Positions 8,523 to 18,311 of a DNA stretch of 64,000 nt are shown in pieces. The stretch lies in the NCBI RefSeq assembly GCF_036250065.1, contig NZ_CP109199.1, positions 2,666,001 to 2,730,000 on the forward strand. The letters are read 5' to 3'. The translations under genes and the position numbers were made by a program. The stretch comes from Micromonospora sp. NBC_01699 (lineage in GTDB: Bacteria > Actinomycetota > Actinomycetes > Mycobacteriales > Micromonosporaceae). The notes under the pieces were generated by a model. The model searched no databases and was not told the DNA's origin. It was given only the letters and a program-made list of their open reading frames with translations. Every line of letters starts with the position of its first letter. The stretch's first letter is position 1.

Positions 8523-8729
8523 GGATCCTCCCGTGCTCTTTGAACCGCGCATGATTCATCTCCAACCGGGCAACGCGACGGCGTTGCCAAGAAGATGCGA
8601 TTCCAAGTTTTGTACAGGTCGTTTTTCAGACCGATCTCAAAGTCATCGATGTCTGGTCGCGTCCGCCGGCGGTTCGTCGGCCGTACGGCGCGGCTCCGCC
8701 GAGGGACGCCGTACGGACCTGCCGGTCCG

Positions 8730-10013
8730 CTACGCGTCGGCGCGGAGCTGCCGTACCCGAAGACGCCTGATGCCCCGAAGCTGTGCCGGTCGGGACACGG
8801 GCAACCGCGTCGTGGGCAGTCGTACCGTGAAGATCGCGCCACGGCCCGGATAGCCCTCGGCCTCGATCGTGCCGTTGTGGCTGGTCACGACCTCGCGCAG
8901 CAGGGCGAGCCCCAGGCCGTAGCGGCGGTCCCCGGAGCCCGCGCCCCGGTGGAACCGGTCGAAGATGCGCCGGGCGTCCGCCTGGTCGAAGCCCTCGCCG
9001 GTATCCGCGACCACCAGTTCGGCGTGCTCGTCGCCGGAGCGCAGGGTCACGCTGATCCGGCCGCCGGCCGGAGTGTGGGTCAGCGCGTTCGCGAGCAGTT
9101 CACCGACGACCCGGCGCAGCGCCGACTCGACCCCCGGCACCGGCAGCGGGCCGTCGGGCGTCTTCAGCGTGACGGTGACCTGGCGTTCGGCGGCGCGTTC
9201 GGTCTCGGCGGCGACCGCCGACCCGATCAGCGAGGTGAGATCGACCGGCGGTTTCGGCGGCTGGCTGGCGGGCGCCGCGGCGAGCTGGGCCGAGAGCAGC
9301 AGGTCGTCCACGATTTCGCCGAGTCGCCGGGTGGTGCCGACCAGTCTTTCCAGGTCACGCAGGTCGGCCGCGGATCCGCCGGTGCGGGCACGTCGGGCCA
9401 GCAGCTGGGCCCGGGTGTGCACCTGGGCGATCGGGGTCTGCAACTCGTGGCTGGCGTCCGCGACGAAGCGGCGCTGACGGGTGAGCGCCTCCGCGAGCGG
9501 TGCCACGGCCCGGCGGCCGACGAGTACGCCGGTCAGCACGGCGGCGAGCAGTCCGACGGTGGCCGCGAGGCTGAACGCGAGCAGCAGGTGCCGCCGGTCG
9601 GACAACTGGAAGCGCGCGTCGAACACCGCCTGCACCACCGTGTCGCCGCGGGCCTCGGTGCGGACGTGGTAGACCGTTCCGTTGCGGGCGACGGTGGTGA
9701 TCTCGGTGGTGCGGGTGGTCGCCACGGCGGCCAGCGCATCGCCCAACGGGAACCCCGGTGGCGGCGGGTTGGTGCCGGTGTACACCGTGCTGCCGTCGTA
9801 CTGGAAGATCCAACTGCACGCGGGTGGACCGGCGATCGTGCCGTACGTCGTGCCCCACTCCAGCTCACGCTGTATCTGGGCCTCCTGGCTGCGGATCAGG
9901 GCCAGGTACGAGATGCCTCCGCCCAGCAGCAGCAGCCCGCCGATGGCCAGGCCGACGAGCAGGCCGATCCGTAGCCGGGCCCGCCGGACGATCATCCGCT
10001 CGGCCGACTCCAT
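8730..10013 (-). CDS. Two-component sensor histidine kinase
   Basis: 427 aa. TM1 is at 16-40 and TM2 at about 143-167, with a ~100-aa extracellular sensor domain between them. A short HAMP-like linker is followed by the H-box [11 protein letters not shown] (phospho-His H189). N-box [10 protein letters not shown] and G-boxes DTGEGF and YGLGLAL complete the ATPase domain. The ATG at 10013 overlaps the regulator stop by one base (TGATG), so the pair is translationally coupled. The signal is unknown; the sensor domain contains a PPACSW segment and a Pro-rich loop. Confidence 0.92.
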   Translation of the reverse strand: MESAERMIVRRARLRIGLLVGLAIGGLLLLGGGISYLALIRSQEAQIQRELEWGTTYGTIAGPPACSWIFQYDGSTVYTGTNPPPPGFPLGDALAAVATTRTTEITTVARNGTVYHVRTEARGDTVVQAVFDARFQLSDRRHLLLAFSLAATVGLLAAVLTGVLVGRRAVAPLAEALTRQRRFVADASHELQTPIAQVHTRAQLLARRARTGGSAADLRDLERLVGTTRRLGEIVDDLLLSAQLAAAPASQPPKPPVDLTSLIGSAVAAETERAAERQVTVTLKTPDGPLPVPGVESALRRVVGELLANALTHTPAGGRISVTLRSGDEHAELVVADTGEGFDQADARRIFDRFHRGAGSGDRRYGLGLALLREVVTSHNGTIEAEGYPGRGAIFTVRLPTTRLPVSRPAQLRGIRRLRVRQLRADA

Positions 10014-10684
10014 CAGAGCCCGCCGAGCCGGTAGCCGAGCCCGTGTACGGTGCGGATCACCGCGCGGCCGAGCTTGCGCCGGAGGTAGTAGACGTAGGTG
10101 TCCACGATCGATGCCGCAGCGGCCTCGTCGAAGACCCGGCGGCGCAGTTCGGCCCGGGAGTGCACGCTGTTCGGCCGGGCCGCCAGCACCCGCAGCAACT
10201 CGAACTCGCGGGCGGACAGTGCCACCCGGCTGCCGTCGGCCAGTACGACCTCGCGCGGCGCCAGGTCGAGCAGGCCGCCACCGATCCGCAGTACCTCCGT
10301 GGAGTCGGACGTACGCCGGCACAGCGCCCGTAGCCGGGCGCTCAGCTCGTCCAGGTCGAACGGCTTGACCAGGTAGTCGTCGGCGCCCGCGTCGAGCCCG
10401 GCGATCCGGTCGTCGACCGTGCCGAGCGCGGTGAGCATCAGCGCCTTCGCCGGTACGGCCCGCGAGCGTAGTCGGGTGACCAGGTCGAGCCCGTCGAGTA
10501 CGGGCAGCAGCCGGTCGATGACCATCACGTCGTACGGCCGCGTCAGTCCAAGATGCAGCCCACGCTGACCGTCCGGTGCGCGGTCGACGACATAGCCCTC
10601 ATCGATCAACATCTCGGTGAGCAATTCCGTCAGGTCCGCGTCATCCTCGACCAGCAGCAGCCGGTTTGATCTTCCGCCGCGCAT
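10013..10684 (-). CDS. OmpR-family response regulator
   Basis: 223 aa. The receiver domain has acidic pocket EDD (13-15), phospho-acceptor D57 (VMVIDRLLP) and the conserved Lys in DYLVKPF. The C-terminal winged helix (about 128-223) ends [13 protein letters not shown], typical of the family. No strong RBS is seen before the ATG at 10684. It is the first gene of the operon with the kinase at 8730-10013. No nearby target gene is obvious. Confidence 0.93.
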   Translation of the reverse strand: MRGGRSNRLLLVEDDADLTELLTEMLIDEGYVVDRAPDGQRGLHLGLTRPYDVMVIDRLLPVLDGLDLVTRLRSRAVPAKALMLTALGTVDDRIAGLDAGADDYLVKPFDLDELSARLRALCRRTSDSTEVLRIGGGLLDLAPREVVLADGSRVALSAREFELLRVLAARPNSVHSRAELRRRVFDEAAAASIVDTYVYYLRRKLGRAVIRTVHGLGYRLGGL

Positions 10685-10901
10685 TCATCAACGATCGCAT
10701 AGGTCAAGCCCGATGAAAGCAGTGACGGTTGTCTCCTCAATCCTTCGAACCGGCACGGGCCGGCGTGCGTGGAGAAATGGGCGATCGGACGTCCCGCGCT
10801 CGATCAAGATGAGCGGTGGCATTGTGATCGGCGTGCAGGCCGGCGCGACCGGTGTCGGCGCCCCGGATCCTGGGCGCCGCCCGGCCGGCACGTACCGGTG
10901 G

Positions 10902-12038
10902 TCAGGTTGTCTCGCTGCCCTTCGACATGGTGGAGCGCAGTTCGGCGCAGGCCTGTTTCGCGGCCTTTCGGAGGCGTTCGGTGGCGTCTGCGGAAAGTCC
11001 GCGTTCGGTTGCGGTCCAGGAGATCCATGCCTCGGCGACATCGGGCAGGATCCGTGCGACGTCGGGATCGTCGATGTGTTCGGGGGTGAGGGCTGGCAGG
11101 CCGAGGACGGCGAGAACGCGGCGGGGGCCGAGGTTGAGTGGGTGGCAGCCCGCCTGTTCGACGAACTGCGTGACGAGCAGGTCGACGGCCCGGGCCGTGG
11201 CGTCGCGCGGGGGGAGTCCGGTTACGGCGCCGGAGACGAGGAAGGACCGCTTCAGGAGTTCGATCTCGACGCTGCCGGGGAAGGGTTCCACCGGTGCGGC
11301 GACCGGGCTCAACGCGTGGGCGCGGGCGAGGGTCAGCGCGCGCATCTTCCGGTACGCCGCCGGCACGGGTTTGACCTTGTACTCCCGGTTTTCGGTCAGT
11401 TCGTCGGTGGTGCTGATCGCGTCCTGGAGTAGTCGCCGGGCGTGCGCGTGGTCGAGTGGTTCGCTGACGAGGCCGTCGTTGCCTTTCTCCGCGTGGCGGA
11501 GGACGTCCCGCAGGGAGTCGGGATGTGTGCTGAGGGTCAGTTCCCGGAAGAGTCCGTCGCCGAGGGTGCGGTCGATCATCGCGAGGATGGCGTGTTCGTC
11601 GGCCCCGTCATAGGAGAACGCGCAGAGCACGATCGCGGTCTCGTCGAACTCGTCGTGCGCCCACCAGCAGCCGTCGATTCGGACCCGGCCGATCGTGGGG
11701 GTCCAGGGTGGCTCGGGTAGTCCCTGTTCGACGAGTCGGTCGGCGTTCAGCCGGGCAAGTTCGCGTTGGGTGTCGACCATGCTCATCGCCTGGAAGCCCC
11801 GCAAGGCGGCGACGGCGGTCCATGTCTTTCGCTTACCCAACTCGTGTATGACCCTGGCGTCCTCCTGGGCCGCGACGGTCAGGGACAACGTGGGGCCTTC
11901 CGCGGTTTCGTAGGCGAGCAGTTGCGTCATCGTCTGCTCTACCGACCACGGTGAACTGTCCGCCTTGAGGGAGAGGTTCCATTCCAGAAAGTCCGCCCCC
12001 GCAGAGGCGCGGTTATTGATCTGCTCGCTGTCGCCCAT
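10902..12038 (-). CDS. Conserved protein of unknown function
   Basis: 378 aa, no signal peptide or TM segment, so cytoplasmic. It starts MGDSEQINNRASAGADFLEW. It is mixed alpha/beta at first (TPTIGRVRIDGCWW, TAIVLCAFSYDG), then largely helical with charged surfaces (NREYKVKPVPAAYRKMRALT). No catalytic motif was recognised. It is a single gene, flanked by the response-regulator promoter region and a broken small gene. Coding quality is good throughout. Confidence 0.65.
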   Translation of the reverse strand: MGDSEQINNRASAGADFLEWNLSLKADSSPWSVEQTMTQLLAYETAEGPTLSLTVAAQEDARVIHELGKRKTWTAVAALRGFQAMSMVDTQRELARLNADRLVEQGLPEPPWTPTIGRVRIDGCWWAHDEFDETAIVLCAFSYDGADEHAILAMIDRTLGDGLFRELTLSTHPDSLRDVLRHAEKGNDGLVSEPLDHAHARRLLQDAISTTDELTENREYKVKPVPAAYRKMRALTLARAHALSPVAAPVEPFPGSVEIELLKRSFLVSGAVTGLPPRDATARAVDLLVTQFVEQAGCHPLNLGPRRVLAVLGLPALTPEHIDDPDVARILPDVAEAWISWTATERGLSADATERLRKAAKQACAELRSTMSKGSETT

Positions 12039-12167
12039 TTCCCGATTCTCGCAGGCGACGGGCGTTGTGCGGTTGACCCGGCCGGGTGTGCCGTGGAGAT
12101 ATCGACGGCCGGGCCGATCCGGTCCTTCCCGTCCGGCGGTCGCGGCGGTACCACGGACCCGGCCGGC

Positions 12168-12400
12168 TCAACGCTTGCCGAGCTCCGCCTCCAGCCGCTG
12201 GATGAGCGTCTTGCGGCCCTTGCCGTCGCGCTCGCGCCGCAGCGCCGTCCTGAGCTGGCCCGGGTCGAGGTGCCGGACCAGCTTGGCCGCCTCGGCGACC
12301 GGCAGCTCCGACAGCCGCTCGACCGACGTGGCATTCGTACGCGCGCGTTCTTGTACTCCTGGGTGAGCACCTGCGACTTGCGCGCCGAGCACTGGCCCTG
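12168..12400 (-). pseudogene. Small basic helical protein split by a frameshift
   Basis: The 3' part (12168 to about 12335) encodes a convincing helical end: SVERLSELPVAEAAKLVRHL, then PGQLRTALRRERDGKGRKTL and a terminal LEAELGKR. The likely 5' part is in another frame: SARKSQVLTQEYKNARVR, about 12345-12400. The break falls at the alternating gcgcgcg run near 12341-12347, a typical slippage site. The family is not recognised. If the break is real the gene is dead; it could be a sequencing error. Confidence 0.45.
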
Positions 12401-12503
12401 CCGGCAGCCCGCACTTACCCGGATCCCGGTGGCGTATGCCCGCGCCTGCCCCGACGCAAAAACACGCCGGTTTTCGGGGCGGAGTTCGGTAGGGTCCACT
12501 GCC

Positions 12504-13178
12504 GTGGACGCGAGCGTGGATACGACGATGGTCGCCATCGCGTCGGGGCGGGTGACCCTGTCGGACCGGCGGACCCAGCAAAGCTGGTCGGTCGAGCTGG
12601 CGCCGTACCGGCTCGCCGCGTTCCCGGTCACCCAGGCCCAGTACGCGCTGGTCACCGGCGAGCGGCCGAGCGCGGGCACGGGGGAACGGTTGCCGGTCGA
12701 GCAGGTCACCTGGTGGGACGCGGTCCGGTTCTGTAACGCCCGGTCGCTGCGCGAGGGGTTGACCCCCGCGTACCTGCTGCACGCCGACGGCGAGGGGATC
12801 GACTGGGACGCCTCCGCCGACGGGTACCGGCTGCCCACCGAGGCCGAGTGGGAACACGCCTGCCGCGCCGGCACGACCGGCCCGAGGTACGGACCACTGG
12901 ACGAGATCGCCTGGTACCGCGCCAACTCCGACGAGCGGGTGCACGAGGTGGGTGGCAAGCGGCCCAACGCCTGGGGCCTGTACGACATGCTGGGCAACGT
13001 CTGGGACTGGTGCTGGGACATCTACGACGCCGAGGTCTACGGCAGTTACCGGGTGCTGCGTGGCGGCGGTTGGTTCGACGAGCACTGGAGCTGCCGGGCC
13101 TCGGTCCGGCGGCGCAGTTTCCCGACGTACCGGATCGACGACGTGGGCTTCCGCGTCGCGCGGTCCGGCCCGCACTGA
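12504..13178 (+). CDS. SUMF1/formylglycine-generating-enzyme-like domain protein
   Basis: 224 aa from GTG at 12504; GTG 12516 and ATG 12528 are alternatives. It has the C-type-lectin-like core of the FGE-sulfatase family: PVTQAQYALVTGE, PVEQVTWWDAVRFCNARS, GYRLPTEAEWEHACRAGT, NAWGLYDMLGNVWDWCWD, LRGGGWF and GFRVAR. The two active-site cysteines of true FGE, in the RGG...C....C region, are not both present; only the one in WSCRASVRR remains. Sulfatase activation is therefore unlikely. It may be a stand-alone structural or EgtB-like domain. No partner sulfatase is nearby. Confidence 0.85.
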   Translation: MDASVDTTMVAIASGRVTLSDRRTQQSWSVELAPYRLAAFPVTQAQYALVTGERPSAGTGERLPVEQVTWWDAVRFCNARSLREGLTPAYLLHADGEGIDWDASADGYRLPTEAEWEHACRAGTTGPRYGPLDEIAWYRANSDERVHEVGGKRPNAWGLYDMLGNVWDWCWDIYDAEVYGSYRVLRGGGWFDEHWSCRASVRRRSFPTYRIDDVGFRVARSGPH

Positions 13179-13215
13179 CCCACCGGGGGCCTGCGCGGAC
13201 ACCCGCGATAGCGGT

Positions 13216-14856
13216 TCAACCGGCGGACCTCGGTCGGTCCGGCGGTAGGACGTTGCGGGTGAGCGCGGCGAGTTCGGTCTCCCGGTCGGTGCGCTCGCGC
13301 GGCCAGCCGGCCGCGTCCGGGCGCCGCTGCCAGGGCAGCGGTCCATCGGGCGGCCGGTACTCGACGCCCAGCGCGTCGAGGCGGAGCAGGTGCCGCGCGA
13401 GGCGGTCGTCGAAGCCGTCCCAGGGTGGTGCGCCGGCCGGTGACCAGACCGCCTCGGCGAACGCGGACAGGCGGGGGAAGGCCAGGTAGTCGACCGCGCG
13501 CGGGTGGTCGGCGTGCTCGGTCCAGATGTTGCACTGCGCCCCGAGGACACGGTGCCGCAGGTCGGCCGGGAGGGCCGCCGGCTCCGGTTCGAAGGCGCGG
13601 ATGTCCCGGACGGTGAGCACGGTGCCGACCGGGACGGGTTCGTCCGGGTGGTCGGACTGGCGGTAGTCCAGGTAGGCGGCACTGTCCCAGCAGGCGACGA
13701 CGTCGTGGCCGGCGCGTACGGCCGCGACCGCCAGCGCCGGGCCGCGCCACGCCGCGATGGTGGCACCGGGCGGCAGGTTTCCCTCCAGGATCTCGTCCCA
13801 GCCGAACAGGGTTCGGCCGTTGGCCGCCAGGTGGTGCTGGAACTGGGCCACGAACCAGCCCTGCAACTCGTCCGCGTCACGCAGGCCGAGTACGCGCAGC
13901 CGCTGCCGGGCGACCGGGCTGGCCCGCCACTCGTCCTTGGCGCACTCGTCGCCGCCGATGCCGATGTGCCGGCTCGGGAACAGCTCCATCACCTCGTCGA
14001 GCACGTGACGGAAGAAGGTGACGGTCTCGTCGGAGACGTTCAGTACGCGCCGGGAGACGCCCCAGCGGGTCGACACCCCCACCGGCTCGTCCGGGTTGTT
14101 GCCCAGTTCCGGGTACGCCGCGATGGCCGCCTGGGTGTGGCCGGGCAGGTCGATCTCGGGGACCACGGTGACGAACCGCTCGGCCGCGTACGCGACGATC
14201 TCGCGCAGGTCGTCCTGGCTGTAGTAGCCGCCGTGCGGTCGGCCGTTGAAGCGCTCGTGCTGGCGTGATCCGACCATCGACTCGGGGCGCCACCCGCCGA
14301 CCTCGGTGAGCCGGGGGTAGCGCCGGATCTGCACCCGCCAGCCCTGGTCGTCGGTGAGGTGCAGGTGCAGCACGTTGAGTTTGTGCGCGGCGAGCAGGTC
14401 GACCAGGCGTCTCACACCGGCGACCGGCATGAAGTGCCGGGCCACGTCGAGCATGCAGCCGCGCCAGCCGAACCGGGGCCGATCGGAGATCTCGACAGCG
14501 GGCACGCGCCACGGGCCGGAGCGCACCGGGGCGCGGCGGTGCACCTCGGGCGGCAGCAGTTGCAGCAGGCTCTGCGCCCCGTAGAAGACCCCGGCGGGGG
14601 AGCCGCCGGTGATGGTGATCCGCTCGGGGCGTACCCGAAGGTGGTATCCCTCGGCGGGCAGCGCGGCATCGACGGCCAGGCGGATGGTGGCGTCGGCGGC
14701 GGTCCCGGCACCCAGCGGCAGGCCGGTGGGGCGGCGCAGCGCCCCGGTCAGCCAGTCGGCGACCCCGGCGCAGGCCGGTTCCGCGCCGATCGTCGTGGTC
14801 CCGGTCAGGGCGAACGAGCCCGTTCCGGTACGGACATCGGCCGGCAGCGGCAGCAT
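13216..14856 (-). CDS. Beta-N-acetylhexosaminidase, GH20
   Basis: 546 aa. An N-terminal GH20b-like domain (1-~135) precedes the (beta/alpha)8 catalytic domain: FGWRGCMLDVARHFMP, NVLHLHLTDDQGWR, VPEIDLPGHTQA, HIGIGGDECAKDEW (D303-E304 catalytic pair for substrate-assisted hydrolysis) and LFGWDEI. It releases terminal GlcNAc or GalNAc from glycans or chitin fragments. No signal peptide is seen, so it probably acts on imported oligosaccharides. The start overlaps the stop of the upstream permease gene (TGATG). Confidence 0.93.
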   Translation of the reverse strand: MLPLPADVRTGTGSFALTGTTTIGAEPACAGVADWLTGALRRPTGLPLGAGTAADATIRLAVDAALPAEGYHLRVRPERITITGGSPAGVFYGAQSLLQLLPPEVHRRAPVRSGPWRVPAVEISDRPRFGWRGCMLDVARHFMPVAGVRRLVDLLAAHKLNVLHLHLTDDQGWRVQIRRYPRLTEVGGWRPESMVGSRQHERFNGRPHGGYYSQDDLREIVAYAAERFVTVVPEIDLPGHTQAAIAAYPELGNNPDEPVGVSTRWGVSRRVLNVSDETVTFFRHVLDEVMELFPSRHIGIGGDECAKDEWRASPVARQRLRVLGLRDADELQGWFVAQFQHHLAANGRTLFGWDEILEGNLPPGATIAAWRGPALAVAAVRAGHDVVACWDSAAYLDYRQSDHPDEPVPVGTVLTVRDIRAFEPEPAALPADLRHRVLGAQCNIWTEHADHPRAVDYLAFPRLSAFAEAVWSPAGAPPWDGFDDRLARHLLRLDALGVEYRPPDGPLPWQRRPDAAGWPRERTDRETELAALTRNVLPPDRPRSAG

Positions 14857-15692
14857 CAGTCCTTCACCGCCCCGCCGAGCCCGGCGACCAGCCGGCGCCG
14901 GACCAGGACGAAGAAGACCAGCACCGGGATGGTCATCAGGGTGGAGGCGGCCATGATCCCGCCCCAGTCGTTCTCGTCCGGCTTGAAGAACACCAGCAGC
15001 GCGGCCGGCAGGGTCTGGTTCTCGGTGGCGCTGATGATGAACGTCCGGGCGAACAGGAAGTCGTTCCACGCGGTGATGAAGGAGAACACCCCGGTCGCCG
15101 CCAAACCGGGCGCCACCAGGGGAAACAGGATCCGCCACAGGATGGTGAAGCGCCCGGCGCCGTCCAGGGTGGCCGCCTCCTCGACCTCCTGCGGCACCGC
15201 CGCGACGAAGCCGCGCAGCATCCAGATCGCGAACGGCAGGCTGAACGCCAGCTGCACCAGCACCAGTGACCCGAGCGTGTTCAGCCCGATGCCGGGTATC
15301 GTCCGGCCGAGGTCGCGGATCTGGAAGAAGAGCGGAATGCTCAGCGCCTCCACCGGCACCATCTGGGCGACCAGGAACAGCACCAGGATGGTGGTCCGGG
15401 TGCGGAACCGGTAGCGGGTCAGCGCGACCGCGGCCAGGAACGAGATCAGCGCGCTCAGCGTGACCACGGCCAGCGCGACGACCGCGCTGTTGACGAAGTA
15501 GCGGCCGAAGCCGCTGACGCCGAGCGCGGAGGCGAAGTGGTCCAGGGTCGGGTGCAGGGTCCACGGACGCGGGTCGGCGGACCGGATCTCGCCGGTCGGC
15601 TTGAGCGCCGACAGCACCATCCAGTAGATCGGGAACACGGTCACGGCCGCGACCACGATCGCGACGGCGTCCGCGAGCCGGCGGCGGATCAC
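14856..15692 (-). CDS. Sugar ABC transporter permease, MalG/DasC type
   Basis: 278 aa from GTG at 15692. Six TM helices and the EAA loop EEAATLDGAGRFTILWRILFPL identify a CUT1-family permease. GTG overlaps the stop of the partner permease (GTGA). With the binding protein and second permease it forms a DasABC-like importer without its own ATPase. Such systems share a general ATPase (MsiK in Streptomyces), which is not in this window. The attached GH20 gene suggests amino-sugar oligosaccharides as substrate. Confidence 0.92.
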   Translation of the reverse strand: MIRRRLADAVAIVVAAVTVFPIYWMVLSALKPTGEIRSADPRPWTLHPTLDHFASALGVSGFGRYFVNSAVVALAVVTLSALISFLAAVALTRYRFRTRTTILVLFLVAQMVPVEALSIPLFFQIRDLGRTIPGIGLNTLGSLVLVQLAFSLPFAIWMLRGFVAAVPQEVEEAATLDGAGRFTILWRILFPLVAPGLAATGVFSFITAWNDFLFARTFIISATENQTLPAALLVFFKPDENDWGGIMAASTLMTIPVLVFFVLVRRRLVAGLGGAVKD

Positions 15693-16585
15693 AGCACCTC
15701 CCCGGTACGGCGCAGCGCCCGCAGGTAGAACAGGGTCACCGCGAGCAGGATCACCGTCATCACGATGCCGATCGCCGAGCCGAGGCCGTACTGCGACGAG
15801 GCGAAGGCTTTCTGGTACGCGTACACGTTGAGCACCAGGTTCTGGCCGGCGATGCCGCCGCCTCCGGTCATCACGTAGATCTGGGTGAACACCTTGAAGT
15901 CCCAGATGATCGACTGGATCACCACGATCACGATCAGCGGGCGCAGGATCGGGGCGGTCACCCGGCGGAACGTGGTGAACGCGCCCGCGCCGTCCAGCGC
16001 GGCGGCCTCCAGCACCGACGCCGGTACGGCCTGGATCCCGGCGTACAGGGTGATCATGACGAACGGGAACGAGTGCCAGACCACCACGGCACCGACCAGC
16101 GCGAACGCCACCTCCCGCCGATAGAACCAGTTGTAGCCGTCGAGCCCGAGCACCTCGTTGACCAGGCCGAGGTTGCTGTCGAACAGGAACGCCCAGACCA
16201 CCGAGCCGGTCATCGCCGGTGCGGCCCAGGTGGTCAGCGCGGCGAACGACAGCACCGCCCGCGCCACCGGGCCGATCCGGGTCAGCAGTACGGCCAGCGC
16301 CGCGCCGACCGCGAGCGTGGCCAGCACACAGCCGGCGGCGAACAGCACCGTCTGGCCGAGTACGGTGCGGAACGTCGGGTCGCCGGCCAGCGCCCGGAAG
16401 TTGCCCGTACCCACGAACCGGGCCGGTTCGCCCCCGCTCACCTGCGGTTGCCCGTACTCGAACAGGGAGAGCAGGCCCAGCTGGTAGAGCGGGTACGCGA
16501 ACATCGGCACCAGCACGGCGAGCGCCGGCAGCAGCAGCCACAGTGGGGTCAGCCGCTGCCGGCGGATCGAAACGGAGACCGTCAT
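15689..16585 (-). CDS. Sugar ABC transporter permease, MalF/DasB type
   Basis: 298 aa, six predicted TM helices (first: PLWLLLPALAVLVPMFAYPL) and the EAA motif EAAALDGAGAFTTFRRVTAP. Its ATG overlaps the binding-protein stop (TAATG) and its stop overlaps the next permease start. It works as the heterodimer partner of the permease at 14856-15692. Confidence 0.92.
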   Translation of the reverse strand: MTVSVSIRRQRLTPLWLLLPALAVLVPMFAYPLYQLGLLSLFEYGQPQVSGGEPARFVGTGNFRALAGDPTFRTVLGQTVLFAAGCVLATLAVGAALAVLLTRIGPVARAVLSFAALTTWAAPAMTGSVVWAFLFDSNLGLVNEVLGLDGYNWFYRREVAFALVGAVVVWHSFPFVMITLYAGIQAVPASVLEAAALDGAGAFTTFRRVTAPILRPLIVIVVIQSIIWDFKVFTQIYVMTGGGGIAGQNLVLNVYAYQKAFASSQYGLGSAIGIVMTVILLAVTLFYLRALRRTGEVL

Positions 16586-17871
16586 TACTTGCCGAAAGCC
16601 GTGGTGATCCGGCTGTTCGCCTCGGCCGCCGCCGCGTCCACGGTCGCCTGTTTGGTGATCACCTTCTGCAACATGGTCGGCAGGATCTTCTCGGCGTCGA
16701 TGGTGGTCCACGCCTTGTCCACCGGCACGAACCGGGTCCCCGCCGCCATCGTGTCGACGAACGGCTTGAGCCGCGGATCCTTCGTGGTCACCTCGGTCCG
16801 GGCGGACTTCATCGCGGGCACGAAGCCCATCGCGTCGTAGAGCTTGAGGGTGTACTTCCGGCTGGCCAGCAGTTGCATGAACTCGACCGCCAGGCTGCGG
16901 TGACCGGTGGAGCGGAAGACACCGAGGCTGCTGCCGCCGGCGAAGGCGGGGGCGATCGAGCCGGGCTTCGCGCCGGGCAGCGGCACGACGGCGTACTTTC
17001 CCTTGACCGCGCCGGCCTCGACGGCGGAGCGGTTGAAGTTGCCGAGGATGCCCATGCCGGCCCGGCCGGCGGCGAACGCCTCGACGGTGCCGCCGCCGGT
17101 CAGGTCGACACACTGCCGCGCCGGGCAGATGTCGTCGCCGAACAGGCTGGTGTACGCGGTGATGCCGGCCTTCGACGCCGCCGAGTCGATGGTGGCGGTG
17201 TATGCGCCGGTGGAACCGGTGGCGATGTCGCCGCCCGTGTCCCAGACGAACGGCAGGGCGCCGAAGACGTAGAGCCCGCCGACGGCGATGCCGAGCATGT
17301 CCCTGCGTTCGGCGCGGATCTTCCTGGCCGTGCTGACGAGCTCGGCGTACGAGGTGGGGGGTGTCAGGCCGAGTTCGGTGAAGACGTCGGTGCGGTAGTA
17401 GAGGGCCCGCACGCCGATCCACCACGGTACGCCGTACGCCTTGTCGCCCACGGTCACCGTGCTCACCAGGTCGGCCGGCAGGTCACCCGCCTCGGACCAG
17501 TTCTTCAGGTCGGCGCTGACGTCGGCCATGCCGTTGGCGGCGACGAAGCCGGCCAGGTCGGTGTTGCCGACCTCGGTCACGTCCGGGGCGCTGGCCGGAT
17601 CGTTGAGCGCTCCCTTGTACTTCTCGGCGCGGGTGTCGGTCGCCAGGTAGCTGACGTCGACCGTGACGTCGGGGTGGGCGGCGGTGAACTCGGTGACCGC
17701 CTCGGCGACGACGGCCTCCTTGGCGGCGCGGTTCGCCTCGTCGAACAGCCAGACCCGAAGGGTGCCGGTCTTGGCGTCGGCGCTGTCGGTGGGCGTGCCG
17801 GTCGACGGGGCGCAGGCGCCGGCGGCCAGCGCCAGGACGAGCAGCGCGGTGAGTGCTCGGGGTTTCCGCAC
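16585..17871 (-). CDS. Sugar-binding lipoprotein of ABC transporter
   Basis: 428 aa from GTG at 17871 with GAGGAGAG upstream; an in-frame TTG at 17889 overlaps that RBS and is rejected. The lipobox LALAAGAC gives lipid attachment at the Cys in AAGAC-AP. The mature part is a cluster-B type solute-binding protein: LRVWLFDEANRAAKEAVV, PDVTEVGNTDLAGFVAANG, GVPWWIGVRALYYR. It captures the sugar ligand at the membrane for the two permeases encoded next. The ligand is inferred (GlcNAc-containing) from the neighbouring hexosaminidase. Confidence 0.92.
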   Translation of the reverse strand: MRKPRALTALLVLALAAGACAPSTGTPTDSADAKTGTLRVWLFDEANRAAKEAVVAEAVTEFTAAHPDVTVDVSYLATDTRAEKYKGALNDPASAPDVTEVGNTDLAGFVAANGMADVSADLKNWSEAGDLPADLVSTVTVGDKAYGVPWWIGVRALYYRTDVFTELGLTPPTSYAELVSTARKIRAERRDMLGIAVGGLYVFGALPFVWDTGGDIATGSTGAYTATIDSAASKAGITAYTSLFGDDICPARQCVDLTGGGTVEAFAAGRAGMGILGNFNRSAVEAGAVKGKYAVVPLPGAKPGSIAPAFAGGSSLGVFRSTGHRSLAVEFMQLLASRKYTLKLYDAMGFVPAMKSARTEVTTKDPRLKPFVDTMAAGTRFVPVDKAWTTIDAEKILPTMLQKVITKQATVDAAAAEANSRITTAFGK

Positions 17872-17927
17872 GGACTCTCTCCTCTCCAATAACGAGCCAG
17901 GTTCGTAGTCAGGTCCGATGTCGATGC

Positions 17928-18308
17928 TCAGTCGCCCAGGTACAGCACCGCGTCGATCTCGATGTCGAAGCCCTCCAGGGCGACCGGCAGGGTGGTGCGG
18001 GCGGGCAGGTTCTCGGTGCCGAAGAACTCCGCGTAGATCTCGTTCATGGTCGGGAAGTCGGCGAAGTCGCGCAGGTAGACGCCGACGCGTACGGCCCCGC
18101 TCAGGTCGCCGCCGGCCGCCTCGGCCACCCTGGCGAGGTTGGTGAACGCGGCCCGCGCCTGCGCGGCGAAGTCACCGGTGACCCAGGTCCCGTCCGGCAG
18201 CACCGGGCACGCCCCGGCGAGGTACGCGAACCCGCCCGCGACCACCGCGTGCGAGTACGGGCCACCGGGCGGCGCCGCCCGGTCGGCCACCACGATCTTC
18301 TTGGGCAT
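17928..18308 (-). CDS. ridA: RidA-family enamine/imine deaminase
   Basis: 126 aa, full-length RidA/YjgF fold: PPGGPYSHAVVAGGFAYLAG at the start, TNLARVAEAAGGDL in the middle and PARTTLPVALEGFDIEID at the end. The key Arg that binds the substrate carboxylate is in PART. RidA hydrolyses reactive 2-aminoacrylate-type enamines made by PLP dehydratases. A PLP-dependent D-amino-acid enzyme is encoded divergently in the same locus, which fits this role well. RBS AGGTTG lies before the ATG. Confidence 0.93.
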   Translation of the reverse strand: MPKKIVVADRAAPPGGPYSHAVVAGGFAYLAGACPVLPDGTWVTGDFAAQARAAFTNLARVAEAAGGDLSGAVRVGVYLRDFADFPTMNEIYAEFFGTENLPARTTLPVALEGFDIEIDAVLYLGD

Positions 18309-18311
18309 GGA

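Noticed and set aside
14857-15564. Upstream extension of the GH20 frame
   Set aside because: This part overlaps the permease gene in another frame; the GH20 start at 14856 with TGATG coupling is far better.
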